From the IMG/VR virus record IMGVR_UViG_3300009514_000034, positions 1 through 53,938 of that record: DNA of 53,938 bases; one strand, given 5' to 3'. Source of the DNA: a virus. The position numbers and the translations under genes were made by a program. This document shows, piece after piece, positions 41,741 through 50,476 of this stretch; within the stretch, counting starts at the first letter, position 1, and every line of letters starts with the position of its first letter. The notes under the pieces are model-generated. The model searched no databases and was not told the origin of the DNA. It was given only the letters and a program-made list of their open reading frames with translations.

Positions 41741-42469
41741 ATGGCGTTAGCAATAGAAATATTTCCTACAAATGGAAGAATAGGCGATTTAGTTGAAATA
41801 ACAGCGACTACCGGAAGTTTTACATTTCCCGAATTTAACAGGAATGTGGTTACTTTCAATGGCCTTAACATTGATATTATTGCAAGGATTGTCCGTTCAG
41901 ATACTTTAACAAGTCTTTTGGTCATTGTTCCGCCTGATGCGATTACAGGGGATGTAATTGTAGAAACTCTTGAAGATGAATCTGCAACTGCTTCTTTTGA
42001 AGTTTTATATGAAGATGAGGTATTTGAACGTGAAGATATTCCCTTTGATAAAGCTGTAATTAACGATAAGGTTAAAAGTGTTGGGACATCTGAATTTAAT
42101 ACCCCTGCATATAATAAAGATTTATCCTACAGCAATTTTGTCGAAGTTTTTGATGAAAACAGTTTACTTCAAAATGTGTATTCAATCATATTGACTCAAA
42201 GGGGAGAGAGGATGTTTTCAAATTTTGGTACTAATATCGATCAGAAATTATTTAATATAGGAGATGAGTTAACCTTTAAATCAGAATTATTGGCTGAGAT
42301 AGTACCTGCGATTAGACTTTATGAACCCCGAGTAACAGTTGTAGAAGAAGGTACGTTTGTTATTCTAGAAAACAATAATGTAAATATAATACTTTCTTTA
42401 CAGATGCCCAGAGGTAACGTAAAAGAACTGGGGATCACGTTAAAATCTGTTACTAATCTTGATAGATGA
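41741..42469 (+). CDS. 25: Baseplate wedge protein gp25 fused to an IPT/TIG domain
   Basis: A 242-residue protein. The N-terminal ~88 residues resemble an IPT/TIG immunoglobulin-like domain (FPTNGRIGDLVEITATTG; LTSLLVIVPPDAITGDVIVE). Residues ~100-242 match the gp25/GPW family: LLQNVYSIILTQRGERMF, then FNIGDELTFKSELLAEIVPAI and VEEGTFVILENNNVNI. T4 gp25 is only 132 residues and has no such extension. gp25 builds the wedge next to the tail sheath and is conserved in contractile systems. Late promoter upstream; the last 4 bases overlap the next gene. Confidence 0.85.
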   Translation: MALAIEIFPTNGRIGDLVEITATTGSFTFPEFNRNVVTFNGLNIDIIARIVRSDTLTSLLVIVPPDAITGDVIVETLEDESATASFEVLYEDEVFEREDIPFDKAVINDKVKSVGTSEFNTPAYNKDLSYSNFVEVFDENSLLQNVYSIILTQRGERMFSNFGTNIDQKLFNIGDELTFKSELLAEIVPAIRLYEPRVTVVEEGTFVILENNNVNIILSLQMPRGNVKELGITLKSVTNLDR

Positions 42470-43389
42470 TAATACACAAAATATCCGATACTGAAGAACT
42501 GGTATATACGGACAATAGAACTATAGACTTCAATTCTGTTATTTCGGAATTAAAATATTCCAGTGGTGGCGGAAGTTTGAATAGTGATGTTACCCCCAGT
42601 TACGCTTTTTCTTATACCCCTGAAGGATACGGTAAGTCCGTGGTAACTACGAAGTTGGAAAGGGGAGGAAAGAAAACTTACATATTGGATAACACGATTT
42701 CTTTTAATTTCAGTAATGTAGGTAATTTTTTAAGGGAGCTTAATTATTTCGGAAAGAAAGCTGTATTGAATTTTAAGGGAAATGATTTTGGTGGGAATTT
42801 TTTAACACACAAAGAAAGTTCCATCAGGAATTCTCACGGGAATATAATAACTTTTAAGAAAACTACCGTTAAGGGAAACACTAAAGGAATTCATAATTTT
42901 ATACATCGCATGAAAATGGACAACGGGCAGATGTTAATTCCCATCATCAAAAGGTATTTTAATACAATCCTTCTTCTCAAATCAAGTAAACATAGACTTA
43001 CTGGATATGCCAATTTAGAAGATTATCTCAGCTTTATCAGAAGCCCATCTAAGGAAATACTGGATGGGTTCAGTGAAACCCTTAATGATGCTGATTTTTC
43101 CATTGAAATAAATCCCAATGCTCCCGAGATAAAATTAAAAGCACAGGGGGTCAGGGACGATACATTGATGGTTGAATTGTTTGCGAATGGCGATTTAAAG
43201 ACCGCTGATACACCGGATACGTCCACCCCATATATATTTTTGACCACAAAACCAATAAAACTTTTAAATCAGGAATTTCCCTACATTATATCCCGCCAGA
43301 AAAATATACCCATTTTTATCAGTCCGATGTTGCTTACATCTAAAAAAATGATAGAAAATCTTAAAGGTGGGATCAATTTACTGAAATAA
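42466..43389 (+). CDS. Baseplate-associated hypothetical protein
   Basis: A 307-residue beta-rich protein starting inside the last codon of the gp25 gene, so translation is probably coupled. It has SGGGSLNSDVTPSYAFSYTPEGY early and a long middle region with KAVLNFKGNDFGGNFL. No family recognised. The operon context (behind a late promoter, with gp25) points to a tail or baseplate component; this is inference. Confidence 0.65.
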   Translation: MIIHKISDTEELVYTDNRTIDFNSVISELKYSSGGGSLNSDVTPSYAFSYTPEGYGKSVVTTKLERGGKKTYILDNTISFNFSNVGNFLRELNYFGKKAVLNFKGNDFGGNFLTHKESSIRNSHGNIITFKKTTVKGNTKGIHNFIHRMKMDNGQMLIPIIKRYFNTILLLKSSKHRLTGYANLEDYLSFIRSPSKEILDGFSETLNDADFSIEINPNAPEIKLKAQGVRDDTLMVELFANGDLKTADTPDTSTPYIFLTTKPIKLLNQEFPYIISRQKNIPIFISPMLLTSKKMIENLKGGINLLK

Positions 43390-43494
43390 CACTTTTATAA
43401 AAGTTTAATACAAATTTTTTTGAAATAACACTACCCCCTTTTGGGAATAATAATTTAAATTTTATTAAACTATTATATTTTCAAGAGGATATTT

Positions 43495-44742
43495 ATGGCT
43501 GCTAAAAAGAAAACCCCCACAAAAAAGAAAAATTTTGATTTTTTTAATAACCTAGAAACGGGAAATAAGATAGCAGATGGTAATGTCAAAATAGAAACCA
43601 AAGAATTCATTGATACGGAGTCATATTCGTTCAATGCTGTTTTATCTGGGGATATGACAAAAGGATTTCCCAGTAATCGTATTTTGATGGCTGCTGGGGC
43701 TGAATCGGTGGGTAAAAGTTTCATTGCCATGTATAATTTTTGTAAACCCCTTATAGAACGTGGATATTTCATATTTTTTATTGATTCAGAATCCAGTATG
43801 ACAGAAGAAGGAATTGAAGAATTTGGCATTCCTAAAGGTCAGTATAAATTAATTCCTCAAGATGTTATTGAGAATTTGAGACTTGAAGTTAACAGAATAC
43901 TCAATCAAATTGAAGAAAAGCGTGGAAGAAAGAATATTAATGATGACGATTTTAAATGTGCTTTTGTATTGGATTCTCAGGGACAGCTTGATACTATGAA
44001 AAGCCGTTCCGATGCGGATAAGGGAAAAACCACAACGGATCTTACTTTCCAGAAAGAGTTGAAGAAATTTTATAAAACAGTAACTACAAGAATGGGAATA
44101 TTAAATATTCCATTTTTTGTTACTAATCACATATATAAAGATAATATGTCTATCTTTCCCAAGACCGTGGTTTCCGGGGGACAGGGAGGTCTTTACGCTT
44201 CTTCCATTATCTGTCATTTCAGAAAAAAGGAATTTAAGGAAGGATCTGTTAGAACAGGAACTATCTTAACAGGAAAAATCTACAAAAGTAGATTTTGCAA
44301 GGAAAAGATTGAAGCTTCCATGTATCTTAATTTTGAAAAGGGATTCAATAAATGGTATGGTATACATGAATTTGCACTGGAAGCTGATTTAATTGAAAAG
44401 ATGGCTAAGAGTCAAACAGCGATCAAGGCATATGAGAAAAAGGGATATAAATTACCTGAAGGGTTTTCTGATGGTGGTTATATTCTTATCAAAGATCCTA
44501 AAAAAGAAGAAAAGGATTGGCTCATTATTAAAGAAAACAGTATCCATAAAGAAAGTGCCATCGGAACTATTTTTGATGAAATTAATGAATGGGTTAAAGA
44601 TAATTTTAAACTAACCCGTCCCGTTGATTTTTCATATGAAGAGGAAGAAGAAGATTTGGAAAAGGTAATTACAGGGGATGTTACCGAAGAAACTTCTGAA
44701 GAAGATATTGATATGTCTACTGGTTCTGTTATGAATCATTGA
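43495..44742 (+). CDS. uvsX: RecA-like recombinase UvsX
   Basis: A 415-residue RecA-fold recombinase; T4 UvsX has 391. Walker A is GAESVGKS (residues 68-75), followed by FIAMYNFCK; Walker B-like CAFVLDSQG lies near residues 160-168. A loop around VVSGGQGGLYASSIICHFRKKEF and a C-terminal acidic tail (EEEEEDLEK) are family-like. It pairs and exchanges DNA strands in recombination-dependent replication and repair. An AAGAGGA site precedes the ATG. A terminator follows. Confidence 0.93.
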   Translation: MAAKKKTPTKKKNFDFFNNLETGNKIADGNVKIETKEFIDTESYSFNAVLSGDMTKGFPSNRILMAAGAESVGKSFIAMYNFCKPLIERGYFIFFIDSESSMTEEGIEEFGIPKGQYKLIPQDVIENLRLEVNRILNQIEEKRGRKNINDDDFKCAFVLDSQGQLDTMKSRSDADKGKTTTDLTFQKELKKFYKTVTTRMGILNIPFFVTNHIYKDNMSIFPKTVVSGGQGGLYASSIICHFRKKEFKEGSVRTGTILTGKIYKSRFCKEKIEASMYLNFEKGFNKWYGIHEFALEADLIEKMAKSQTAIKAYEKKGYKLPEGFSDGGYILIKDPKKEEKDWLIIKENSIHKESAIGTIFDEINEWVKDNFKLTRPVDFSYEEEEEDLEKVITGDVTEETSEEDIDMSTGSVMNH

Positions 44743-44795
44743 ATAAATATTGAAATATAAAATTGAATAATATTCTCCAGTATTATTCATAAATA

Positions 44796-44826
44796 AAAAG
44801 CAGTGTTAAATTAACACTGCTTTTTT
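44796..44826 (+). terminator. Rho-independent terminator after uvsX
   Basis: GCAGTGTTAA (44800-44809) pairs with TTAACACTGC (44811-44820), followed by TTTTTT. Strong stem and U tract. Confidence 0.85.
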
Positions 44827-44829
44827 CAT

Positions 44830-44850
44830 GTATATATTTTATATTTATAC
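44830..44850 (+). promoter_or_regulatory. Candidate early/middle promoter (ATATTTTATATTTATAC)
   Basis: Variant of the AATNTTTTATATT motif, just after the uvsX terminator and before gp41. Confidence 0.35.
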
Positions 44851-44865
44851 TGGAGAATATTATTT

Positions 44866-46524
44866 ATGACAACAGATACGCCAACGCTTTCAAGAGCAGA
44901 GATAGCGCAACAAAGACTTAAGGGTAATGTTCTGCCCCAAGAACAAACCCAAAATATTTCCAGAGAAGAACTTGTAATAAGAAGGATCATGGATGATCCT
45001 GTTATCCAAAACAAATCACTGCCTTATCTGGACCAGAAATTATTTTCGGAAACTGCACATAAGGACATATGCAATGCCATATTAGAATGTCATGATAAAT
45101 TCAAAAGGTTTCCCCAGCCCCAAGATTTAAAGGTAGTACTGGGCGATAATTCTATTGAACGGAACAGGTTCTTAAAAATAATGAATTATAAAGTTGATGA
45201 TATTGATAGCGATATTGCCATCAATGTAATTGAGACATTTTTTAAAGAAAAGATGACTGAAAAAGTGTTGATCAATGCTGCTGATTATATCAATAACAGA
45301 GATTTTAAAAACATTGGCGGGATAATTAAAGATCTGGAAGATTCTGTAAATTTCTCTCTGCATATGGATATTGGATTGAATCTGGTTAAGGATACAGAAG
45401 AAGCACTCAGAAGATTGAATGAAACCTATAAGCCAATTCCGTCTGCATTGGAAGAATTAAATATGTGGACTTCCGGTGATAATTTGTCAGGGGGATATTA
45501 TCCCAAGGCCCTGACAGTATTTAATGGTATGCCTAATGTTGGTAAAACTAACGTGTTATGCAATGAAGCAGCTTTTGCATATACCAGTGGTTATAATGTT
45601 CTATACGTGACGCTGGAGATGGCGGAAGAACTTATATGGGAAAAAATAGCATGTAACATTACAAACATCCCTATCTATAAAATAAGAAAAGAATCCAAGG
45701 GAAATATTGAAGATTTGTTACGAAAGAACAAAGAAAAAGGTGCCAATAAATGCGGAAATTTGGATGTTAGACAGCTCCCATCTACGACTACTACTGTTGA
45801 ATTAGAAGCGTTAATTAATGAAATAAAAATTGCACAGGGCTATGATGTTGATATTATATTTGTTGATTATATAGGTAAAATGAAAGCAGCCAAGAGACAG
45901 GGTGCTGCTAAGGTTGATAGCTTATATACTCAAGGTACTGCGGTTGCTGAACAATTAAGAGACCTAGCGATAAAGTATACAATTCCCGTGGTTACGGCTT
46001 CTCAGGTGAATCGTGAAGGTTATACTAACATACATTCAAATATGTCCAATACTGCCAATAGTGCCGGGGTCAATGACACGGCTGATTTAATGATTACTAT
46101 AACTCAAGATCCCTACCTGAAAAAATACCACATGTATCTACATACGATTATAAAAAGCAGATTTGGTCCCAATGATCAGTTGTTTTTATCCTCAATTGAT
46201 TGGGCGCATATGCGTGTAAGATCTGCAAGTACTGAACAGGTTGACCAGTACAAGTCTGCCATGATAGAACAAAATCTGGAAGTCAGTGGGTTCAACAGAG
46301 AAAGTACAGATCATGGCAACATGGACAAACCACCCGAAGAATCCAAGGAAGAAAAAGAAAAAAACCGAATAAGTTCGTTCAAGGATCAATATATTAATGA
46401 AGATACGGGGGAAGAAAAAAATATATTAGAGGAGGATATTCCCGGTGACGATGAAGTCACTAGACGTAAGCAAGAAATGGCTAAACGCAGAGAAGAAAGG
46501 GAAAAAAGGAAAAATAGAGATTAA
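44866..46524 (+). CDS. 41: Replicative DNA helicase (T4 gp41 / DnaB-like)
   Basis: A 552-residue DnaB-family helicase; T4 gp41 has 475. The N-terminal domain (about 1-190) is followed by the RecA-like motor with Walker A GMPNVGKT (221-228), Walker B in DIIFVDYIGKM (about 327-337), the sensor stretch VVTASQVNREG and a late KSRFGPNDQLF. The last ~90 residues are charged and low in complexity, longer than usual. It unwinds the lagging strand at the replication fork together with the gp61 primase at 49289. Its ribosome-binding site lies in the right arm of an 18-bp inverted repeat. Confidence 0.94.
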   Translation: MTTDTPTLSRAEIAQQRLKGNVLPQEQTQNISREELVIRRIMDDPVIQNKSLPYLDQKLFSETAHKDICNAILECHDKFKRFPQPQDLKVVLGDNSIERNRFLKIMNYKVDDIDSDIAINVIETFFKEKMTEKVLINAADYINNRDFKNIGGIIKDLEDSVNFSLHMDIGLNLVKDTEEALRRLNETYKPIPSALEELNMWTSGDNLSGGYYPKALTVFNGMPNVGKTNVLCNEAAFAYTSGYNVLYVTLEMAEELIWEKIACNITNIPIYKIRKESKGNIEDLLRKNKEKGANKCGNLDVRQLPSTTTTVELEALINEIKIAQGYDVDIIFVDYIGKMKAAKRQGAAKVDSLYTQGTAVAEQLRDLAIKYTIPVVTASQVNREGYTNIHSNMSNTANSAGVNDTADLMITITQDPYLKKYHMYLHTIIKSRFGPNDQLFLSSIDWAHMRVRSASTEQVDQYKSAMIEQNLEVSGFNRESTDHGNMDKPPEESKEEKEKNRISSFKDQYINEDTGEEKNILEEDIPGDDEVTRRKQEMAKRREEREKRKNRD

Positions 46525-46525
46525 T

Positions 46526-46882
46526 ATGGCATTCAAAAATAATTTTATAGATGACATGAATAAGAAATTGAGTGAAAAAAGAACACCCGATGATATTCAA
46601 ACCACACTAAATATCCCCGAACATAAATTTAAAAAAGTTCATGAAAAATTTAATTACGCATTGAAGGCAGTCTATGACGAAAATAAAGAATCTGACATTA
46701 AGATGTTTCATATCATACTTTCTCTCCAGAATTATTTTGACATGAACTGGCTAGTGGATACCATATTAGACGAAGAAAATAAGAAAATTATACAGGACGA
46801 AATGAATATTGAGTATAACATACCAACCAAAAAGAGAAAGAGAAAGAAAAAGAGAAAGAAAAAGAAGGAACCCGAAGTATAA
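46526..46882 (+). CDS. Hypothetical protein with Lys/Arg-rich tail
   Basis: A 118-residue protein, started at MAFKNNFIDDM one base after the gp41 stop rather than at an ATG inside gp41. A helical body (PEHKFKKVHEKFNYALKAVYDEN) ends in a tract of almost pure Lys and Arg (THE last ~20 residues, KKRKRKKKRKKKKEP) encoded by a purine repeat at 46830-46866. Such a tail suggests nucleic-acid binding. Possible partner of gp41 by position; not the known gp59 loader by sequence. Confidence 0.6.
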   Translation: MAFKNNFIDDMNKKLSEKRTPDDIQTTLNIPEHKFKKVHEKFNYALKAVYDENKESDIKMFHIILSLQNYFDMNWLVDTILDEENKKIIQDEMNIEYNIPTKKRKRKKKRKKKKEPEV

Positions 46883-46886
46883 ACTA
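46878..46886 (+). promoter_or_regulatory. Late promoter (TATAAACTA)
   Basis: Exact late motif, overlapping the stop of the preceding gene, 23 bases before the ATG at 46910. Confidence 0.6.
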
Positions 46887-46909
46887 TGATGCATGTCTAG
46901 GGGGTTTTT

Positions 46910-47095
46910 ATGAATTGGCAGGAAGCGTGTTCAAGAAGTAAATTAAGCAAGGCAATAAGAAAAAATCAATGGTATACGTACATAAGAAATATTGATGGCA
47001 GTGCGTTAGCCATAAACCCAGATACAAATACCAAAATTGAGATAAATGAAGAAAAAATACAAGGATACTTAGACTGGGACCCATACAATGGCTAA
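46910..47095 (+). CDS. Small hypothetical protein
   Basis: A 61-residue protein with WQEACSRSKLSKAIRKNQW at the start and many aromatic residues. AGGGGG precedes the ATG and a late promoter lies just upstream. It overlaps the next gene by 8 bases. Function unknown. Confidence 0.6.
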   Translation: MNWQEACSRSKLSKAIRKNQWYTYIRNIDGSALAINPDTNTKIEINEEKIQGYLDWDPYNG

Positions 47096-47687
47096 AGAAA
47101 TATTTAGAAGGGATAAAGATCAGGTTAATAAAATCAGACAGTCCATTCAGGATGTAAAAGACAGCGCATCCGAGAAATTACCTACCTTGACAGATGTTGG
47201 GAAGGCCGGGGGTTCCATAAAAGGAGTAACCAGTAAATCTCTTTACTTCAAACGATGGGTTAATATGCAACAGCAAATCAACCCCCTGATAGGAAAGCAT
47301 ATTACAGCAGCACCTGAATACTCAACGGAATCAGTTATCGTAGATCAGAAGGTTACTGATTTGTCAGATGATATGAAGGAAAATTTAAATAAAGGCACTG
47401 AATCTTATAACCCGGAAGCTGATGACACCAAGGTCGAAGATCTGGGGACTGCGCCAAAAGTGGATCATCAAAAAGATAAAAAATTTATAGACATCAGTAT
47501 TATAGAGAACACAACCCGGAGAATGGTTTCTCATAAAAATCAAGAAATAGAAGATAGTTGTAAACACCAAATGAGGTCATATCATGATGATCCTAACTAT
47601 GAAACTGAGATGCCCGTCAACCAGATCATAGAAGAATACAGAAGCAATCTTATCGCTGCCGAGAAAGATAAGAAACGGTTGCAATAA
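47088..47687 (+). CDS. Hypothetical late protein
   Basis: A 199-residue hydrophilic protein in the operon that starts at the late promoter 46878. It contains long charged stretches (MAKEIFRRDKDQVNKIRQSI; YNPEADDTKVEDLGTAP) and no hydrophobic segment. Overlaps the upstream 61-residue gene. Expression with late genes suggests a virion or assembly role, but no motif supports a specific one. Confidence 0.6.
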   Translation: MAKEIFRRDKDQVNKIRQSIQDVKDSASEKLPTLTDVGKAGGSIKGVTSKSLYFKRWVNMQQQINPLIGKHITAAPEYSTESVIVDQKVTDLSDDMKENLNKGTESYNPEADDTKVEDLGTAPKVDHQKDKKFIDISIIENTTRRMVSHKNQEIEDSCKHQMRSYHDDPNYETEMPVNQIIEEYRSNLIAAEKDKKRLQ

Positions 47688-47732
47688 TTTTTAATTGAAA
47701 AAAAGTTAAAATAAATTACCCTTTTCCATTAT

Positions 47733-47756
47733 AAATGATTTATATTTTACTATGAT
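47733..47756 (+). promoter_or_regulatory. Candidate early/middle promoter of gp32 (AATGATTTATATT ... TATGAT)
   Basis: AATGATTTATATT, then TATGAT about 4 bases later as possible -10 element. The gp32 ATG lies about 57 bases downstream. Confidence 0.4.
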
Positions 47757-47771
47757 CTTTTAGAAGGTCAT
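47752..47771 (+). promoter_or_regulatory. Hairpin in the gp32 leader
   Basis: ATGATC (47752-47757) and GGTCAT (47766-47771) form a 6-bp stem with one G-U pair. It could be part of an autoregulatory operator, as T4 gp32 binds a structured leader in its own mRNA. Confidence 0.3.
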
Positions 47772-47812
47772 GATAGTTCAACTAATATTGTTATAGACAA
47801 AAGGAGGAAAAT

Positions 47813-48931
47813 ATGTCAGAAGATTGGGAGAAAGAACTAAATTTGGATACTGATGGTATTCAAGAAGCAAGGGAAGCCAACAAAGAACAGGAATCCCAGC
47901 AAAAAACTAAACAAGACGAGAGATTTTGGAAACCTCGCATCCCCAAAGGTAAATCAGAATACGAAGCGGTAGTAAGAATATTACCACCTTCTGTTCAGTG
48001 GCTGGAAAACAGACACCTGCCGTGGTCTGTACAGGTACAGACTCATTACGTTAAAGACGAAAAAAATCCCAAAATTGGGTTTACTGTTAAATGCAGGAAA
48101 ATGTTAGGGCCGGATGAACAGTGTCCTATTTGCGATTATAACTGGGCTGTATGGAGAGAAGCTAAGGAACGCAATGATAAGCTCACCCAAAAACAAATGG
48201 TAAGACGTTCAAATAAAGTTTCCCATGTTGGAAATATTTTGATTGTCGATGATGTAACAATGCCAAAGTTTAACGGCGAAGTAAAATTATGGGATCATAC
48301 AGACAGAATGAATAGCTGGCTGAATGCACCCATGAGACCTCCCAAGAAAGAGGAAGTAAAGGAAGAAGATGCCAAAAACAAATACAGGAAAGCAAAAAAG
48401 GTAGAAGAGTTCAATGCTCTACATCCTACCAAGGGGAGAAACTTTTTGGTATTTGTTGACAATTCTGAAAAGAAAGGTGATGACGGACAGGCAATAGTCA
48501 GTTACGATGATTCTGAATATCTCAGCGAAACTGATCCGATTGCAAAATCAAAAGAAGAACTGATTTCTTTATTGGATCGTTGTTACCCTCTTGATGAATT
48601 TGTTAAGGATGTTCCTTCTGCGAAACAACTGGAATTAACATATCAGGAGTTTCGTGATAAGGTAAGAGATGCTGGCGGAGAAGTTCCCACAGGAGACAGC
48701 ATTCAGCAGTCAGTTCCCAATCTGGAAAATCTTTCGCCCGGAGTAGATAAGTCAAACATTGATCAGGGCGATGTAAGTGACTTAATTGACACTCCAGCAC
48801 CCGAAGCAGAGAAAGATGCTCCAGAAGAGCCTAAAGCTGAAACTAAGCAGGAGAGCGCACAGGAGAGCGCACAGGAACCAGTTACAGCAACGGGAGATTC
48901 ATCGTCACAGGAAGACGATCTTCCGTTCTAA
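47813..48931 (+). CDS. 32: Single-stranded DNA-binding protein (T4 gp32-like)
   Basis: A 372-residue ssDNA-binding protein; T4 gp32 has 301. The basic N-terminus leads to FWKPRIPKGKSEY, then the core with a zinc-binding CRKMLGPDEQCPICDY and residues matching the gp32 OB fold. A long acidic, Ala/Gln/Glu-rich tail contains two tandem SAQE units and ends QEDDLPF. The tip resembles bacterial SSB tails (DDDIPF), which recruit other enzymes. gp32 coats single strands and coordinates replication, recombination and repair. GGAGG precedes the ATG; a terminator follows. Confidence 0.88.
   Translation: MSEDWEKELNLDTDGIQEAREANKEQESQQKTKQDERFWKPRIPKGKSEYEAVVRILPPSVQWLENRHLPWSVQVQTHYVKDEKNPKIGFTVKCRKMLGPDEQCPICDYNWAVWREAKERNDKLTQKQMVRRSNKVSHVGNILIVDDVTMPKFNGEVKLWDHTDRMNSWLNAPMRPPKKEEVKEEDAKNKYRKAKKVEEFNALHPTKGRNFLVFVDNSEKKGDDGQAIVSYDDSEYLSETDPIAKSKEELISLLDRCYPLDEFVKDVPSAKQLELTYQEFRDKVRDAGGEVPTGDSIQQSVPNLENLSPGVDKSNIDQGDVSDLIDTPAPEAEKDAPEEPKAETKQESAQESAQEPVTATGDSSSQEDDLPF
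48848..48871 (+). repeat. Tandem 12-bp repeat in the gp32 tail
   Basis: Two adjacent copies of CAGGAGAGCGCA encode ESAQ-ESAQ; prone to expansion or loss by slippage. Confidence 0.8.
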
Positions 48932-48938
48932 TATCTCT

Positions 48939-48947
48939 TATAAACTA
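48939..48947 (+). promoter_or_regulatory. Late promoter (TATAAACTA) behind gp32
   Basis: Exact late motif 9 bases before the terminator stem and 35 bases before the ATG at 48982. Confidence 0.55.
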
Positions 48948-48956
48948 ATTATAATT

Positions 48957-48981
48957 AAAGGGAGTTTTACTCCCTTTTTTT
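48957..48981 (+). terminator. Rho-independent terminator after gp32
   Basis: AAAGGGAG (48957-48964), loop TTTTA, CTCCCTTT (48970-48977), then T to 48981. The next ATG starts immediately after the U tract. Confidence 0.88.
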
Positions 48982-49296
48982 ATGATTATGAAAAATGTCG
49001 AATTAAATCAGAAATTACTGATAGTAAAAGTAAAACTAAAGGTAATTTCGGATAAATTAAAAAAGTATACCGATCTTCATTATGAGTTTTTAGAAACAGA
49101 AGCAGTTGGGAAAATTCGCAGGTATGGAAAAAAATATTACAGAGATAATTATCTGAAAAATGAAGATAAAATCATCAGCGATTACATGAAAAGTTTTTTA
49201 TATTTAAAAAATATGGAATCAAATTTATTGAGTCTCAATACCCATTTTTTAAAAGATAAAGAAAACATAGAATCCCAGATGAAACAAGATGAGTGA
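48982..49296 (+). CDS. Small helical hypothetical protein
   Basis: A 104-residue Lys-rich, probably all-helical protein (KNVELNQKLLIVKVKLKVISDKL; KNMESNLLSLNTHFLKDKENI). The start is uncertain: ATG at 48982 or 48988, both directly behind the terminator, with no ribosome-binding site. It overlaps the primase gene by 8 bases. Position matches the gp32-gp59-gp33 area of T4, but no similarity to gp33 or gp59 is visible. Confidence 0.55.
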   Translation: MIMKNVELNQKLLIVKVKLKVISDKLKKYTDLHYEFLETEAVGKIRRYGKKYYRDNYLKNEDKIISDYMKSFLYLKNMESNLLSLNTHFLKDKENIESQMKQDE

Positions 49297-50476
49297 CTTT
49301 GATATAGATAGAATCCCTGAGTACATGTTTCACGAAGCTGTACACGAGACTCTGGGAGGATCTAAGCTTGCTAAAGTTAGAGAGGGATATAATTTCAGGT
49401 GTCCTATCTGCGGTGATTCCAAAAAAAGTCCCCATAAGAAAAAGGCTTATGTTTACACTGATAAATGGGTATTTGCCTGTTGGCGCAAATGTGGTACAAT
49501 GAGCTTCGTATCCTTTTTAAAAAAATATCATTCAGAAATTTATAAAAAATTAATATTCCACGGTTTTTCCCATGAACAGAAAAAGAAAGAAGTAAAGGAA
49601 GAAAAAGATACATCCGGGAGTAAGATATACAAATTCAAGAAAGGAGAGTTGCTCACCCTCTACGATGATAACCCCACGTCTAAAAAAGCACTGGCCTATT
49701 GTAAGAAAAGACAAATCAACGAAAAATTTTATTCCAAATGGTTCGTTTGTATAAAAGATGAAAAGTTTTTTGATAGGGACGAAAAGGGAAACATCAAGCG
49801 AGATCCCGAAAAAGGATATCCATTGGGAAATGAATATGGGAACAGATTAATCATTCCTTATTATAGGCTGGGTGGAAAATGGAACCAGTTTGATGCAAGG
49901 GCATTGGGAGATGCTTTTCCAAAATATAAAAACCTTCAAGCCATTGATAGGGAAATGTATAACATAGATTTTCTGGACCCTACGAAACCTTTCTTCTTAT
50001 TTGAAGGTTCTATTAATTCCACGTTTTTAAAAAATTCAGCTTCTTTTGGCGGAACTAAACATCTAAAACAATTTTTAGAATTACACCCAGAATTATTACA
50101 GTACTGTCATAACGGTGTATTGATGTGGGACAATGATAACGCCGGATACGATGAATTGGAAAATAATATGAAACTGGGATTTAACTGGTTTAACTGGAGC
50201 ACCATAAAACCGCTGGAAGAATTTAAATATGACGAGGACGGTGGACTCAGAGTAATCGGTGATACCAATGATATGAAAATGTACGGTTATACGGAATTGG
50301 ATGATGACGAATACATAAGTTATGATTTTATCAAGCAATTTATTGAAAAATCTGAAGGCGGTCTCGTTAAGACACATATGTTATATGGGGATAGAAGGAA
50401 ACAGAAAATTAAGGGATTCAAAGACGCATTACAAAGAAAAGACCCTGTACGGAAAAAGACATATTTGTCCAGATAA
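49289..50476 (+). CDS. 61: DNA primase (T4 gp61-like)
   Basis: A 395-residue primase; T4 gp61 has 342. The N-terminal zinc domain has FRCPICGDSKKS (Cys38, Cys41) and WVFACWRKCGTMSF (Cys64, Cys68). The catalytic half contains a Toprim-like FLFEGSINSTFLKNSASFGG and VLMWDNDNAGYDE, in which the acidic residues bind metal. It makes short RNA primers for the lagging strand together with gp41 (44866). The start overlaps the preceding small gene by 8 bases, so translation may be coupled. Confidence 0.9.
   Translation: MSDFDIDRIPEYMFHEAVHETLGGSKLAKVREGYNFRCPICGDSKKSPHKKKAYVYTDKWVFACWRKCGTMSFVSFLKKYHSEIYKKLIFHGFSHEQKKKEVKEEKDTSGSKIYKFKKGELLTLYDDNPTSKKALAYCKKRQINEKFYSKWFVCIKDEKFFDRDEKGNIKRDPEKGYPLGNEYGNRLIIPYYRLGGKWNQFDARALGDAFPKYKNLQAIDREMYNIDFLDPTKPFFLFEGSINSTFLKNSASFGGTKHLKQFLELHPELLQYCHNGVLMWDNDNAGYDELENNMKLGFNWFNWSTIKPLEEFKYDEDGGLRVIGDTNDMKMYGYTELDDDEYISYDFIKQFIEKSEGGLVKTHMLYGDRRKQKIKGFKDALQRKDPVRKKTYLSR

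Larger units (their letters stand above)
44766..44864 (+). promoter_or_regulatory. Inverted repeat enclosing a terminator and covering the gp41 ribosome-binding site
   Basis: AATAATATTCTCCAGTAT (44766-44783) is perfectly complementary to ATACTGGAGAATATTATT (44847-44864). The right arm includes GGAG, the ribosome-binding site of gp41 (ATG 44866). Read-through mRNA from uvsX could hide this site; a transcript starting between the arms would not. Confidence 0.65.

Noticed and set aside
43382-43432. 12-bp direct repeat TGAAATAACACT (43382 and 43421) and palindrome ACTTTTATAAAAGT upstream of uvsX
   Set aside because: Short, AT-rich and partly coding; no function could be supported.
46526-46882. 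gp59 helicase loader
   Set aside because: Follows gp41, but it is half the usual length and shows no similarity I can see.
48982-49296. gp33 late co-activator
   Set aside because: Position fits, but neither the length pattern nor the clamp-binding C-terminal motif of gp33 is present.
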